NCBI GenBank assembly: GCA_013398295.1
Contig: VZSF01008750.1
Location: 1,139 to 65,138, forward strand
DNA: 64,000 bases
Direction: 5' to 3'
DNA from: Chionis minor
Taxonomy: Eukaryota; Chordata; Aves; Charadriiformes; Chionididae
The translations under genes were made by a program, and so were the position numbers. Every line of letters starts with the position of its first letter. The stretch's first letter is position 1. Below, piece by piece: positions 47,936-60,971 of the stretch. Below the pieces are notes generated by a model. The model did no database searches. It had not been told where the DNA came from and was given only the letters and a program-made list of their open reading frames with translations.

Positions 47936-50900
47936 TGTAGTAGATTGAAAAATGTTGCGTTGATGCGGCTCTTCTTCTGCATTTCTACCTCCCAGTGTCA
48001 TTAAAAATAGCTAAAATCCCTTAATTTCTTCCCTAATAGTACTTTCCCAGGTGAGCATATGCCACAGGGATGCTACACGATCACAAACGGGAAAAATACC
48101 AAAGATCGTAAGGGGAATGAGTCATGAAGCAGTGAGACATGTTCTAAAAATATTTACAAATCCTTGGTTAGAAAACAAAAAAAAAAAAGGGCTCTTGCAA
48201 ATGACACTTCTTGGGGAAACAGGATTCTTTGTGTGGACAAGCGTCACAAGTGACTTAACAAATGGCAAGCTTTTCATGTGAGACCAATTTTCAAAGTGCT
48301 TATGAATGTCTCTCTCCTGAATTTCTGCCTCAATTTTTGCTTAAACTATCCTGTGTCTTACATATGGAGAAAGAACAAGCTTAATCGGAGCAACTGTAAG
48401 CCTTTGATCAATTCAATTATCCGTTTAAGGACTCACTCATTGAACTTATATAAAATGTTAGAGTTGCAGTGCCGCTCCTGTCTATGAGCTTGTGTCCCTG
48501 AATTCTTTGTACCCTTAGGGATGCTTTATCTTTTGAGAAATGTGACAGTCTGCCTTTTGAGACTGGCCTCAGCAGAGCTCCATAACCAATATATTGACAG
48601 ATATAAGGCAGTACAGAAAATGAAGCAGTTCATAACTTGTGTCTGTCAAGCTGCTTTTGTCTCCAGGCACAGAATCTTTTAAAACTATTACAGGGCCTTA
48701 CATTAATGGCATCCAGTTTTTTATTTTTGGGTTTTTTTCAGGGATCTATGGGTCTACAGCAGTACCACATTGTACCTCATTTCCCAGTATCTTTACTTTT
48801 TGGAAAATATAATTATCATATCTCCAAGCATACACAGGGCTGATCTTTGGAATGTTCCTTTGCTGTCAGAAGAACAGGTTTAAAATGGGGAGAAGAATTC
48901 ACTGATACTGCTGGTATTTCTGACATTTTCTACTGAAATGTGAGTTGATTATTTCTATATGTAAACTTGAATTTGCAGTTTCTCTTCCCTCCATGTTGAA
49001 GAGAGACAGCTGCTTCAAAGTAAATTAAAACCAATCACGTCACCCCTAAGAACATATTCATTTATAAATACTAAACTCAAAACAATACAGGACTAACTGT
49101 GGAATATTACAGGCATCTTCGTGAGGTCAACCATCATTTCTGATTTTGCAGAACACAGATATGCAGCTGTACTGACATCAACACTTCCTTGTGGGCATAA
49201 TTCTACACAGATTGACCAACACTGATTTCCTCCTTACTTTGCCTTACCTGAATATTACTGATTCAGTGCCCTGGCACCCCAGCTAGAAGAACATAATGAT
49301 TAAGATCCTGCTGAAAAGCATTTCCTTTTAAAATTAAGATCTCAGCAAAGGTAACAGAAAACTACAGAATTACTTCTTATGTTGCTCTTTTGATCCCTTA
49401 GTAGGTTCCTTCAAGATCTAATGGCCAAAATACCAAAAGGCATGATATTCAAAGTTGATTTTCTTGAATTTAAGTTTAGAGGAAGTGAATCTCTTGATGA
49501 GATACCTCTATATATATGCATATATAGAGAGAGATGCTCACATACTTGAATTTCCTGCCTTTAAACAAAGTCACCAGCCTAATGCTAACACAAGATACTT
49601 ATTGGGCCTTGAGAATCTTGCCATTTTCTGGCCTTTTCATCTTCTGCTCTTGTATACAAGGTTTAAGAATGGTGCAGCTTTAGAATGACATGATAAAATC
49701 TTTCAGTCAGGAGCTGGAAGCACATACAAGAAGGGACTTAAGAAATGCACATTTTAAATCAGCCTTTGAAATCACTGGCAAATATTTCCTAGACAAAGTA
49801 GTAAAGTCATTGGTCTAATGTAGAATGATAGACCTAGGTTTTGGTGCTGGGTTGCTGTCCTTTATCTCAGTGAAATAAGAATGTGTCCAGCTAATGGTAG
49901 ACTATATTGCTGTCAATATCACTTTCAAATTATTAAGTCCAATCAATGCTGGATAAAAGGAAAAAAGGTGGTCAACAGGCAATCTAGCTTTCAGTTTAAC
50001 ACTCCCTTGAGGATTTTCATTATCCTTTCCTTTTCTGTTCTCAAGGTTAGCTCTAGCTAGACTATTTCTAGCTTCAACTTCCTGGAGATAATGCACATCC
50101 ACAATAGCCTTGCTCCTCCAACGTCAGTGTGCCCTTCCACCTGAGTAAGCAGAGTCCTGTCTTTTTTCTATTATTTGTGACCTTTTCCTGGGTTAAAAGG
50201 TCGCTCCTGAAGCAGACAGGTTTCACTTCTTATGGTGATTGCTGTGCAAAAAGCAGGCTTCTACCTTGTTAGAAGTGACATCACTGTACATTAAAGACAT
50301 CATATCTCCTTTCATATTAAAATGCCTGTCAGTTCTGCTGCTTGCAGGCTGTAAATCTGCCACAGTATCCTGTGCTTGGGAGCTTTCATTATGAAAATAT
50401 GGAAGATAAGCACTCTGCTTTACTGTCAAAAGGAAAAAGTAGTCTGGTAGTAATGAGGTTACTTGAAAAATAAATACACAATTTTTTAAACATGGATTAT
50501 TTAATGTGGGGCAATTTTTGAAAGCAATCCTTTTTATTTCAATTCCAAAAAAAAAAACTTAAAAAATCAAGCTTAAAACCCAGTATGACTAAAGCATGAA
50601 TATACAGTCCTCTAGAATTTATTAATGCTCATGCAGTAAATCATTAGATTTTTCCCTTTGACTTTGGCCTTCCAGCCTTGAGAGAAATGACATACCAGAA
50701 TGTAACCTGTTTTTCATCTTTATATCATATAGATACAAAAAGCCTTGTATGTTCTGCAAGAAAGTGACAACATTCAGCTGTGATGCATATGACTAGAAAA
50801 TATAGACTGTAGAAAAATACCTCCTGAACAGCAAAGAAAAAAATTTTGATAATTTTCTTTCATGGCATCATTAGGATATTAATAATACCTTGCTATTACC

Positions 50901-50945
50901 TTGCTTTTCATCCATTGATCTGAAAACACTTTGGATATATCATTC

Positions 50946-51045
50946 TTGTTTCACATAAGGTAAACTGAGACAGAGAGCTGAGGTGACCTGTTTGAGAGCA
51001 GCCCAGCAACAGAAGCAAGAACAGATCCTACATCTCTAGAATAGC
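50946..51045 (-). repeat. MIR-like ancient SINE relic
   Basis: 'ttgtttcacataaggtaaac', 'tgagacagagagctgaggtg' and 'agcagcccagcaacagaagc' resemble the reversed MIR core ('attttacagatgaggaaactgaggcacagagaggt...cacacagct'). Confidence 0.6.
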
Positions 51046-53214
51046 CTGTCCAATACTTGACTTGCCTATTTCAAACTGGAAATTTGCATCATTTGCTGAT
51101 GCACCCCTGAATTGTTCCCACAGCATGGGATTATTCATTTATTATTCATTATTCATTAATGGGCTAAAATTATCACAGATGCTTCTTTATTACAAAAAAA
51201 AAATCTCCGTATCCATTTTGTGCAAAAATACTAATGCACTGCTATTTCCCATTTCCATTAGAATTCCCTCCAACTGTGGAAACTTCAGCATGTGAGCATA
51301 TTTTCATCTTCCAAATGACATACTCCATTGTTGATACTCTGTTTGAGGAACTGAAACGAGTGGCTCAAGAGTTATTTATGGATGATGAAGCCTTTCACCT
51401 CCAAGGCATTGATTTTAATGTCTGAACCCTATATCCAGAGACAGAAATATATATTTAGGCTGTGCTGTGTGCATGATGTGAAATCAATTGGTAGTGTCAG
51501 TTCCAAGCAGACAAGTGTACAGGTGAAAACCATGGGGGGAAAAAAATAAAAAAAAGATTATTTGGATGAGGAAGGTGAATGCATAAGAAGAATTTAGTAG
51601 CTGAGGAGATGGTTCGGATGTGATCTGAAGAGGCAAGACCAGAGGATTCCACATATGTCATGGAGGAAACCAGAGCGTGTTTTACTCAGTGGAGCTGGAA
51701 GTGAAATGAAAACCAAAGAAAACCAAAGATGCATGGTGCAAACACAGCTTGCTGCTTCACCTTCCAGTTTCTCCTGAATGCAGAGGGAATTTTCTTCCTC
51801 TTCTCTGTAGAATGGAGTCCTCTGTTTATGTAGAGCAGAGTGAAGTACTGACAGCCGTAGTTCTTTAATGATCCAAGTCATAAGGATTTATAACCCATTT
51901 TACAGTAATGTTGCCAACGCCTTCCTAGCCACAAAAGCCTGCAAGGACTACTGATCAGGCTTTTGTATCATCTCTCTTCTCCCCAGAAGAGCCTTTTGAA
52001 CGTTTTCAGTTTCACAGTCACAAGTCTTGCCTACGCTGAGCGGTTTCTTAGCATTCTCCATTGTTTTCAACATCCACGCAGGTCTACCGGCGGTAGCAAG
52101 GGTGCAATTTTTAATGACAGGTGGTTTGGATTGCTACAGGCACTTTACGCTACTGCCCTCTGAATTTTCTAGGTAGGATTAGGTGAGTGAGAAAACATGG
52201 GTGTTGTTTTTGCCCTAAAGCTCCTACAATTCCTAGGACTAGTGGAGCTGCACTGATAGCACAGATGGCAGTCTTGCCTGAAAGCTGAAAAATGGACCAC
52301 AGAACGGTGAGTCAGCTGCCCTGCATCACTCCCCTCTCCTAGAAGATAATACTCACTCATACCTGTTAACACAGATCTAGAAGAGTTCGTATATAACCTT
52401 CAATATTGTTTTATACCGTTTTTCCAGTAATACTTTTTTTGTGTGTGTAAAAGCAGTCAAGATTAAAGTATACAGGAATATTTTCTTGCATGCGTGAACG
52501 CCAGGGAATCAGATCTGAACATCACGTTTGAGGTTTTTACTACCTACCTCTGAAACTGCAAGCCCTGGGGACTGTCACACCATATAGACAGATCTATATT
52601 TATAGACAGCATCCTTATTTTCACTAGTGTATCCATTGAAATTATAATACAGTTTAAAAGGCAAGAGAGATGCATAATGTACTCAGTTAAAAATTAACTT
52701 CTGACTTAATATGAAAATGTATGCTTTTGTTTTATTCCTAACAAAACTGTTTATCTTGCATATATACAGTTTCTAGTCCTCCCTTTTGATTTTACCTATT
52801 TTTATTGTTACATTACGAAATAATCACATTCCATTTTATTCCCTGAACCTCAGAAATAACGATTCTATAATCAATGGCCAAGAACTGGGGCCACTGGAAA
52901 ATACCAGCTCACAAATGCTCTAGCAGTGACCTAACATTGACATTAAATCACATCTTATTTCTAAAGAAATTGAGCTCTCCAGCTAGTGAAGGCACAGAAA
53001 GAGCAGAATGATTAAACCACCATCTCCATTATTTTAAATACTTAATTGTTTAACTTCCTGGATTAACAGTAGATTAAATATGTATGTTAAAAATCACTGA
53101 AACTAGGAATATTTGAGATTTTTCTACATATATCTTCCCTATTTTCCCTCCACTTCAAAAATAATTTATACTAATAAAAAGAGCTTCTTCCATCTAATCA
53201 AATTTCTGTTAATT

Positions 53215-53312
53215 GAATGTGGGAACTGAGCCACTGAGGATGTGATTCACCCAAAGTCACCCTGGAAACCTCTGGCAGAGGCATATGAGAACCCACATAC
53301 TCTGAGTTACAA
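53215..53312 (-). repeat. MIR-like ancient SINE relic
   Basis: 'gggaactgagccactgagga', 'gtgattcacccaaagtcac' and 'ctggcagaggcatatgagaa' follow the reversed MIR core ('gaaactgaggca...gtgacttgcccaaggtcac...gtggcagagccgggattcgaa'). Confidence 0.65.
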
Positions 53313-53870
53313 CAAACACCATCATTTTTGCCTATTTCCAGTATCCTCACAACAGTAACATGTATCAGCAGAGTAAACATTGACTTGATAGCCTCCACAT
53401 GTGCCTTTCAGTCCGGCTAATATCCAGGAAGGTGCTCCTCACATAGACAAACAGAATCATCTTTGTGTACTTATTTTCTCTTTTACATTTGATTACTATT
53501 TCTTTATTTGCATTCCAGTAGTGTCTAAGGAGGTTCTGCATACTCTACGAATATACAATGGCAACAAAACCAAAGGGTTGCAAGTCTAGAGCTTGAAACT
53601 TCGATCTCTTTTTTTCATGTCTTCATTTTCCAGTATTTTTTCTTGCTATGTGTCAGCAGATGCTTTGAATTTCACAGTTATCTACATTTCTTTTTTATAT
53701 AATGTTGTGGTCTGTGTCAATAAGACTCAATTTGCTAATATTACAACTATTACTTAAACTGTGCTAGCTGCTCCATACGGTGAAGTAGCACTGCCTGGTT
53801 CAGGCTTATGTCTTACAATTTCTGGAAGACTGAAATGTGTGGATAGAAAAAAACCCACTCAATTTATTTT

Positions 53871-53945
53871 AGGCTTGATCCCTAATCCACTGCTTGCTGA
53901 AATCCACGGAAAGGCTCTCAGGCTTTCTGAGGACAGGCAAACACA
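53871..53945 (-). repeat. Ancient repeat, reverse copy of the 43600 type
   Basis: 'aggcttgatccctaatccac' followed by 'tgctgaaatccacggaaagg' is compatible with the reversed 'ggatcaggccc ... attgacttcaatgg' repeat. It is a short, diverged piece. Confidence 0.35.
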
Positions 53946-54780
53946 TGTTTTCCCCATATATGAAATACCTGTGGAGAGTCAGGTAAATGGAAAAAATGGG
54001 TTGAGAGGCTGGAAGAAGTCAGGGGATGGCAGATCCAGTCAGTTCCCAAAACCAGACTTATTTGCCCTGTGAGTCAGATGATAATTCTTCCCTAGAGCAT
54101 CAGCTGGATCCTTAAGTGGAAAGGGTCAGAGAGGGACAGAAAGGTGGCTGAACACTTTTTAATCTTCCTCCTTCACTGAATTTCAGAACAAAGTATGGTT
54201 TGTTTTTAATCACACTCTAAAATTACAGCTGCCTCATGTTTACTTCATATCCCCAGGTCTGCGGCAGAAGCACTTCCGGGGAGCTGGGAACTAACCTTGC
54301 AGATGCTTTACACCAGCAGGTTAATTCAAATTAAGCATCTCAGCCCATGTCTGTGCTTAAACTTAACACTAAAGTTTTCAGCCTGAAGTACTGCATTAGC
54401 ATCATCAAACTGGTTATGGAAAAGTTTACATTGAAATGTCATCTGGAATTGATATTCCACACTGGAAAAAAATAGAAAACGTGTTTCTTTGATGTAAATA
54501 TTTTAGAAAGTCTAAACACAAAAGGCTGCGTCCAGTTCCATCACAGTTTGGGTAGAATCTAGCTAAGTGTTGCAGAAAAGAATCAAGTGGAGCTTCCGGC
54601 CTTTACTTAAGTTAACAGAAAGCATAAATTTTACGTGATCTGTTCAGCTATAGAAGAGACAAACATGTGACAAAAGGCAAACATGTCACTTAATCCATAC
54701 AGGAAGACATGAACGCCCCAAGGTGGTGAGCACAACATAAGAACCTGAAGAAGACAGAACTTTATTAGGCTATTCATAAT

Positions 54781-54925
54781 ATCATAGAATGGTTTGGGTT
54801 GAAAGGGACCTTAAAGATCATCTAGTTCCAAGCCCCCTAGAGCAGGTTGCTCAAAACCCCATCCAACCTGGCCTTGAACACCTCCACGGATGGGGCATCC
54901 ACAAACTGGACAACCTGTTCCTTCG
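54781..54925 (-). mobile_element. CR1 LINE 3' fragment
   Basis: Starts ATCATAGAATGGTTTGGGTT and continues with the GGGACCTTAAAGATCATCTA, GCAGGTTGCTCAAAACC and GGGGCATCCAC blocks of the avian CR1 3' end, all in reverse orientation. Compared with the 60283 copy it lacks the 'ctgccatgggcagggacacctcccact' interval, a small internal deletion. It is a short 5'-truncated insertion with low divergence. Confidence 0.92.
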
Positions 54926-57900
54926 TCTATACAAAATCTGTAGCACAAACGCAATATTTTTTGGATGAAGGTCCAATTTAAAAATGCATTAACTTTTTAA
55001 TTAAGAACATGGCTGGGAATCAGCAGTTCTGATGATATTAGCATAGCACGGGAAATAATGTTGGATAACTAAGCCTTCATTGAAGGGGAAAAAAAATCTT
55101 TGATCTTTTACTGTATAGGCACAGATAGACTATGATTCCAATGCTGAAAGGCTTGAACTCTCCAGTGCAAATGCAAGCAAAGGGGGATGTCAAACCTCTT
55201 AAGGCTCATGAAAAAGCTTGCCCCTTGGGGAAGCCAAGGAGAGCACTCCCAGGAACTCAGAGGGAGGTGAGTGAAGCCTGAAAGCTTCTGGGGATCTTAT
55301 CTACAGACCTGAAAGTCCAGGAGACAGAGAGAAAGCCTCAGGCTGAGTTCTCACATTATTCTGCCCAGTTCCCTGAAGACCTGCTGGCAGCTCCCTGTTT
55401 ACGGGGAAGTTTGCTGAGGAGCAGAAGGAGGGAGGTCCTAATACTTCCTTTCTATTGCTTCTTCTTGCACCCTTCAAATTCCTCACCCTCATGACATCAG
55501 AAGATGGCTTCTAAGCAGCAGAAATCATAGTGAAAGAACACAGCCCAGAAGGAAAAAGAAAGGGACGGAAAGCATGGAGGTTATGCCAACTTCAAGAGAG
55601 CTGTGAGGTCAGCTTCAGCGGTCCCGTGCCAAAGTGCAAATCTGGCACTGATCTATTCTCTGGACACAGCCCAGCCTCTGTCGATGCAAAGTGAGCCACA
55701 GAGCCCTCAGCAAATCACACCCACTAGCTTGCTATCAGACAACAGCCTGGGGGGTCCACAGCAACAAGGGGGAAGCTAATCCCCACTCTTCTGCCACAGG
55801 AGTTATTCCAGGACGGAAAAGCAGACAAGCTACTCCAGGCTGCAAAAGCTTTCTTGTTAGGAGGCTGAGCAGCACAAGCCATCAGTGTGCGCAGTTCTGC
55901 CTTGGGAATCCTGTGGGATAGCTGTAGAGAAAGCATGTATGGTGCTTTGTTGATCCAAAGTGGATGGAAGGGATCTGCACCTAAGAGTCTTATCCTGAAT
56001 CCACTGGAGGAGTTTTGGATCAGGCCAGCAGCCAGGATCCATTGCCGAGAAGTTTCTAAAAACAAGCTGTGACTGTCTATCTTCCACCAGTTTCAGTAGG
56101 AGCAGAACCTCACGTTCCACCTCTCAAACTCCAGAAATGTAATATCATGTTTACTTCTGGGCCTGCAGGAACCCCTGCAATAACAGCGCCAATTTGAATT
56201 GCAGTGCTTCTCTGCCTCAACGCTATTTCATGGAGGCCAACATCATCTTCTGCCTCCGCCCCCTCAAAGGCTCTGAACAAGAAAAGCTTCCCTGGATTTG
56301 GAACTTGTTCTGGCCTCTAATTTTATTGCAAAATTTTCAAGTATTTTTTTACCTTTTTTTTTTAAATTTTATTTTTTGGTATTTTCTTTCTAATCTAAGA
56401 AGGCACCGAAGTTGATTGTTAAAGTAATGGGGAATGCTGTGATTGTGGCCAGAATAGGTTTGTCCTCTTTGATGCAATTTTCAGGTGAGGACTGTTTAAT
56501 ATGCCTGGTTTTCATCTACTGGTTTTAGCCAGGGCTTATTTAGACTGAATTCAAAATCTGCTACGGACATTCTTTTGTCATCTGGATTGTTGTTCTTCTG
56601 CATTTAACTTAGATAAATGGTGTGTATTTCACAAGAAATAGAAAAACTGGACACTCCTTTTAACACATTGGGTGTTATATAGCCACCTTGCTCTATGGAA
56701 ATGCTTTTATTTCAAGTAGCTGGGAGAGAAAAGCCTTCCTAACTTTGAAGTGGCTTTTATTGCACTGAAAAGGAGAGAGAGAGAGAGAGACTGTCAAATC
56801 CCATTTCATTTTTAAAGTTAACTGTAAAGTTTTAATTAGGTCCTCTGAACAAGGATTCTGCGATGCTTTATGTTTAAGAGTTAGCAATAGTATATAATCC
56901 ACCGACTTCCATCATTAAGTTCAGTTGACAAAGGCCAATATAACTCTTTTCTTTGTAACTTTGTAACCATTTATGTTTGAGGTGAAGATGTTAATATGGA
57001 AATTTTGTGAGCTGGGAACGACTACGAACTCTATCATTGTAATTTACGACCTTTCATCTAAGGCCAAATGTAAAGGCAATCACAATTGTTCTATATCTCA
57101 AGGCCAGCACACAGCAGATGTATGAAATTTGGAGTGTTAGACATAAACCTTTATTACCAAATTATAAATAATTTCTACCACTTACAACGTCCACCTTTCA
57201 AGTTCATCTTGATTCAAATGCAAGGGCAGCATCTCGCTGATTTCCATGAGTTATACAGCTGAAAAAGCTCTGCCACAGTACGCTATGAAAGTATAAAGCA
57301 ATGCAGTATTTAAAAGAATCTACTGATAGCAAGGTATGCAACATTTTAGATCAAAATCCTTTTTCATCCAGATGATAAACAAACAGACAAAAGAGAATCA
57401 TTAACCAATGACGTCTTAATTTTATTTCCACTCTTGAAGCTTCGAAATCTCTAAGGAGTCCACTGAATATGGAGCACTTAAATCCTTTGAAGACCACCTT
57501 CCTGTGGTCATTGGGGTTTTGCCACTCAGGAAATAACACATTCTTTAGGTTGCCTAATAACAGATGTGATGACATAATCTTCCTGAATGTACAAGATGGG
57601 AATTGTCTTCCCAGGTGCGAATCGTGCAACACCAACATATGCCTTCCTGCATGAAGGTTAATTTACCACTAGGAACAGCATGTGAGACTGCTTTGAGACC
57701 CATGGCAAACCAAGGAAAATCACCTAACATTTGGGTTCATGACTGGGCCCCAAACCATGAAAGAGGGGGGCTAAGGACACAAAACTTCCCAATCTCAATG
57801 CCTGCGATTCCAAATAGATGTGTTTGTGAGGTGAACAGGGCATGAGACAGGAAAGTAGAAGCATTTTGTAGACTGACATCAAACAGCCAAAGTATCCACA

Positions 57901-59016
57901 CACAAACTGTAACTAAATATATGCGTTGGCTAGCTAGAAAGCAGCCTATTGGGCAGAAGGCAAAATAGCACAGCAGGTTCTGATGGCTAGCAAAAAAGAA
58001 ATACAGGCTATAAAGACAAACTCATAAAACAAAGAGAAAAGCTCCTAAACCATAAAATATCCTTAGTTGGACTTGCAAATTGTCATGCAAAATTACCAGC
58101 CCAGACAGGAAAAATCTACTTGCCCAGTCTTTATCACGGAGATCGATAACAGCGAAAACCAGAAGAGTCCCTTATCAAAGTACTATGCACTGAAGCCAGG
58201 CAGCCAAATAAAACTTTGCAAGCCTGCTCCCCAGAGTAAGTATTTTACGTTCCTTTTGTGCTTCAAGTACTAGATATAATCAAGCACAGTTGGATGCTCC
58301 TGATTAACATGACGGTTGCCTGGAAACATGGGCACAATGTGGCCCAGCTTCCCTGGCAGTACCTGTGCTTGAACTCTGGGACAGCCGGGTGAACTGGGTC
58401 GGGTTTGCAGACCTCGCCTCTTAAAGGCTCTTAGCCTAAGCTTTGGGGGAAAACATGTTACTGGGTATGTGTTCAAAAAGAGAAGGTAAACAGCTCTGGA
58501 AGGACACGAGACTACAAATATGTCTTCTGAAAAGCCGTAATATGTTTTCTTCATATCACGAGAATTAAGACTTTCACCAAGATACTAAATCAATAATGGA
58601 AGAGTAAAAAAATCCAGTCCAGAAGCTTTCACAGCTGATTAACTCCTGTCACGGTACTAAATCCCTTTTTAAAAAAAAAAAAAAAAGTATTTTCCAGACA
58701 TTATTGGCTAGCTGGGGGAAAGGGGAAAAGATGGGTGAGAAAATCAGGAGAAATAGAAGGCAAAAGTTCAGCTTCTTGTTGTGCCGTGTTCTTTCCAGGT
58801 GACATTTGAAAATGAAATAAAAATAAAAAAAATCTCTTAGCTTCTATGTTCACTAACTGATCTGTAAAACAAACTGAGCAACACTTTGCTATCCAGCTCT
58901 GGTACGGACATCTACACTGGGATCTGTGAGACGCTCACTTATTTCTCCAATAAGGCCCTTGTAAGACAAGGTCATTTTGGAATTAGCATGATCTTGTTAT
59001 AGTAGAATATAATTAT
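54926..59016. other. Non-coding upstream flank of LSM6
   Basis: No gene recognised. Opposed frames around 55690-56120 look incidental, and a piece of the old 'ggatcaggcc' repeat is near 56020. The tract 57000-57250 is AT-rich and unique-looking. Confidence 0.5.
56773..56790. repeat. (GA)9 microsatellite
   Basis: Nine perfect GA units beginning in 'aaggagagaga'. Confidence 0.95.
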
Positions 59017-59112
59017 ACAGAATCAGAGAATCGTCTGGGTTGGAAGCGATCTTTAAGATCGAGTCCAACCATTAACCTAACACTACCGAAAACACCACTA
59101 AACCATGTCCCC
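59017..59112 (-). mobile_element. CR1 LINE 3' fragment upstream of LSM6
   Basis: Begins ACAGAATCAGAGAATCG, followed by GGGTTGGAAGCGATCTTTAA and then the GAGTCCAACC and ACCACTAAACCATGTCCC blocks typical of an avian CR1 3' end in reverse orientation. It carries the variant with 'taacctaacact', unlike the 60283 copy, so the two belong to different subfamilies. It is only about 100 bp long, severely 5'-truncated, and abuts the left edge of the LSM6 CpG island. Confidence 0.85.
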
Positions 59113-59199
59113 AATATACTGGATCATGTTATTTTTCCATGAGGAATCGACGGGATGTTGCTTTGCCCGTCAGTGTAAAAAAAGCCATAAAAAACCCAC

Positions 59200-60160
59200 A
59201 TTGCCGTGAAGAAACGGGATTTTAGCCAACGAAGGGGTCACGGGGGAACCCCTGGCAGCGCAGCCTGAGGAGTTTTGGGGCAGTTCTGTAAGAAATTGAT
59301 AGCGCTTTTTACGCCGCTGCTGTGCGAAACCAGCCGGGCCCCGCCGCCCCTCACAGCCCGGGCAGCAACCCACACGGAGAACCACGGACTCGGGTGGGGA
59401 AACTCGGACTGAGGAAGCCGGTGGAAGATGGAACCTCACCTGGCTGGGCCGGCGCGCAGTGGGATGAGGAAGGCGGGCAGCGGCCGCCCCCTGCCCGCCC
59501 ACAGGCCTGGCTCCGCGCTTTCGCGCCGCCGCCGCCATTTGTCCCTGCCGCCGCGCCGTAGCGGGGCGGTGCTGAGCGGGCCCGAGCGCGGCGGTAAGCG
59601 GCGGCGGGTGAGTGAGGGCCGGGCCCGCGGCTCTGAGGCGCCGCCGGGGGGCTCCGTGACGGGCCCGGAGGGGCCCCCAGCGGCGCCTGACCCGCCGCCC
59701 CCGGGCAGGGAAGGTGGGGAGACCCGGTTGTGCGGGCAGGGAGCTCCTGGGGGGCGTGCGCGCCCGTTACTGCTGTCCGTTGCAGCCGTTGGTTCCCTTT
59801 TATTTTGGTTTTTTTTTGGTAGCACCCGCGCTTCAAAACGCGCTGGGTTTTTTTGGGAGGGTGGTGGGGGTTTTTTTTGGTGGTTTTTTTTTNNNNNNNN
59901 NNNNNNNNNNNNNNNNNNNNNNNNNNNNTTTTTTTTTTTTTTTTTAAATGGAAAATCGCAGACCGGCGGTTTTGCCGCCCCGGCGCTGTGAGGTGCCTGG
60001 CGGGAGGGGAAGGGGTGCGGGGCCGGAATGGCTCCTCGCCGTTTGCCACCGGCGCCGCGGTAGGGCTGTTCCTTAGCGCCCGTGTAAAACGCGGAGCGGG
60101 CGCTGCTGAGGCGAGGACTGAGGGAGGGTCTCGGCCCAAGCTGGGGGCTTGAATTCTTAA
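59200..60160 (+). promoter_or_regulatory. LSM6: CpG-island promoter and non-coding exon 1 of LSM6
   Basis: A GC- and CpG-dense block in otherwise AT-rich DNA, directly upstream of the LSM6 coding exons. Visible elements are a YY1-like GCCGCCATTTG at 59531-59541 and a GC box GCGGGGCGGT at 59561-59570. No TATA box is apparent. Two good splice donors follow: GCG|GTAAGC with GT at 59594, and CGG|GTGAGT with GT at 59608. Either could end a short non-coding first exon. This fits a TATA-less housekeeping promoter, as expected for a ubiquitous RNA-processing subunit. Long frames on both strands across the block come from its high GC content and do not resemble known proteins. The interval boundaries are estimated by eye. 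Confidence 0.8.
59893..59928. other. Assembly gap (36 N) inside LSM6 intron 1
   Basis: A run of 36 undetermined bases lies between T-runs (T to 59892 and from 59929). The left flank from about 59797 consists mostly of G and T, with blocks of G and runs of 7-10 T. Such asymmetric homopolymer DNA is hard to sequence and assemble. The true length of the gap is not known from this sequence. It falls within intron 1, so it does not damage the coding sequence. Confidence 0.98.
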
Positions 60161-60282
60161 TTTGCAGTGTCTTTGCAGGACTCGGCACACCTTAATTGCA
60201 AGCTCTAAATCCAAGTATAGTCTAACTTAACTGATTCATTTGAATGCATCCTTCCAGATTTAGTCTTTGTTCATATTTTGTG

Positions 60283-60500
60283 GAATCACAGAATGGTTAG
60301 AGCTGGAAGGGACCTTAAAGATCATCTAGTTCCAACCCCCTGCCATGGGCAGGGACACCTCCCACTAGAGCAGGTTGCTCAAAGCCCCATCCAACCTGGC
60401 CTCGAACACTGCCAGGGATGGGGCCTCCACAGCTTCCCTGGGCAACCTGTGCCAGTGCCTGACCACCTTCAGAGTAAAGAATTTCTTCCTGATAAATTTG
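60283..60500 (-). mobile_element. CR1 LINE 3' fragment in LSM6 intron 1
   Basis: The left edge reads AATCACAGAATGG and is followed by the reverse complement of the canonical avian CR1 3' region (AGCTGGAAGGGACCTTAAAG, then a tract on paired leading bases, then GGGCAACCTG, then AAGAATTTCTTCCTGATAA). CR1 elements end in ATTCTRTG octamers. Here these appear reversed at the left, so the element lies on the - strand and is 5'-truncated. It is close to consensus and therefore one of the younger copies in the window. A 104-codon + frame across it is antisense CR1, not a gene. Confidence 0.92.
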
Positions 60501-60971
60501 TGAGCAGAGATCAAAAAAAAATCCTACCCTTGCTGTTCCAGCACAGACTTCTGTGTATAGAGTATGTACTGGCTTCTCCGTCCACCCCCTAAAGATACAA
60601 ACCGCATATTATAGTTTAGCTCTCTAATTTTAGTAAAACCATTTTAGCAGAATGTGTTACAGAGACGATGAGGCCTTCGGCTTTGTTGGAAGTTTTACAA
60701 GGTGCACAGTGTGGCAAACAAGGATTCATTAGTAATTTCAGAAGTTATAAAAATGCCAAAGGGAAAGTTTAATTCTATGGCTCTAGGAGGCCTGTCTCTC
60801 CACCTCCACCGTTAAGGTTTTGCTTTTATCTCTGATACTTTCTCCTCCTGAAAGTATTAAGAGTCAGGGGACTGCCTGTCTGTACTGAGTGTTTAAAGAC
60901 CATATGTGACCGTGTTACTTATCCAAATGTTTTCTCTCACTTCTCTTCCCAGCTTGCCAGAGAAAAGCAAG

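Larger units (their letters stand above)
38481..54780. other. Gene desert; no gene seen
   Basis: About 16 kb of AT-rich DNA with MIR-like relics (43040, 45478, 50946, 53215), other ancient repeat pieces (43600, 47795, 53871), homopolymers and one microsatellite. Overlapping frames at 38629-39111 on both strands have no recognisable domain. If the 38-kb promoter drives a + strand transcript, its exons should lie here, but none can be identified by eye. Confidence 0.5.

Noticed and set aside
59351..60214. Open frames of 187-287 codons on both strands across the LSM6 island
   Set aside because: They run through the N gap, are open in several phases at once because of high GC, consist of low-complexity Pro/Ala/Arg/Gly, and conflict with the LSM6 promoter and first intron.
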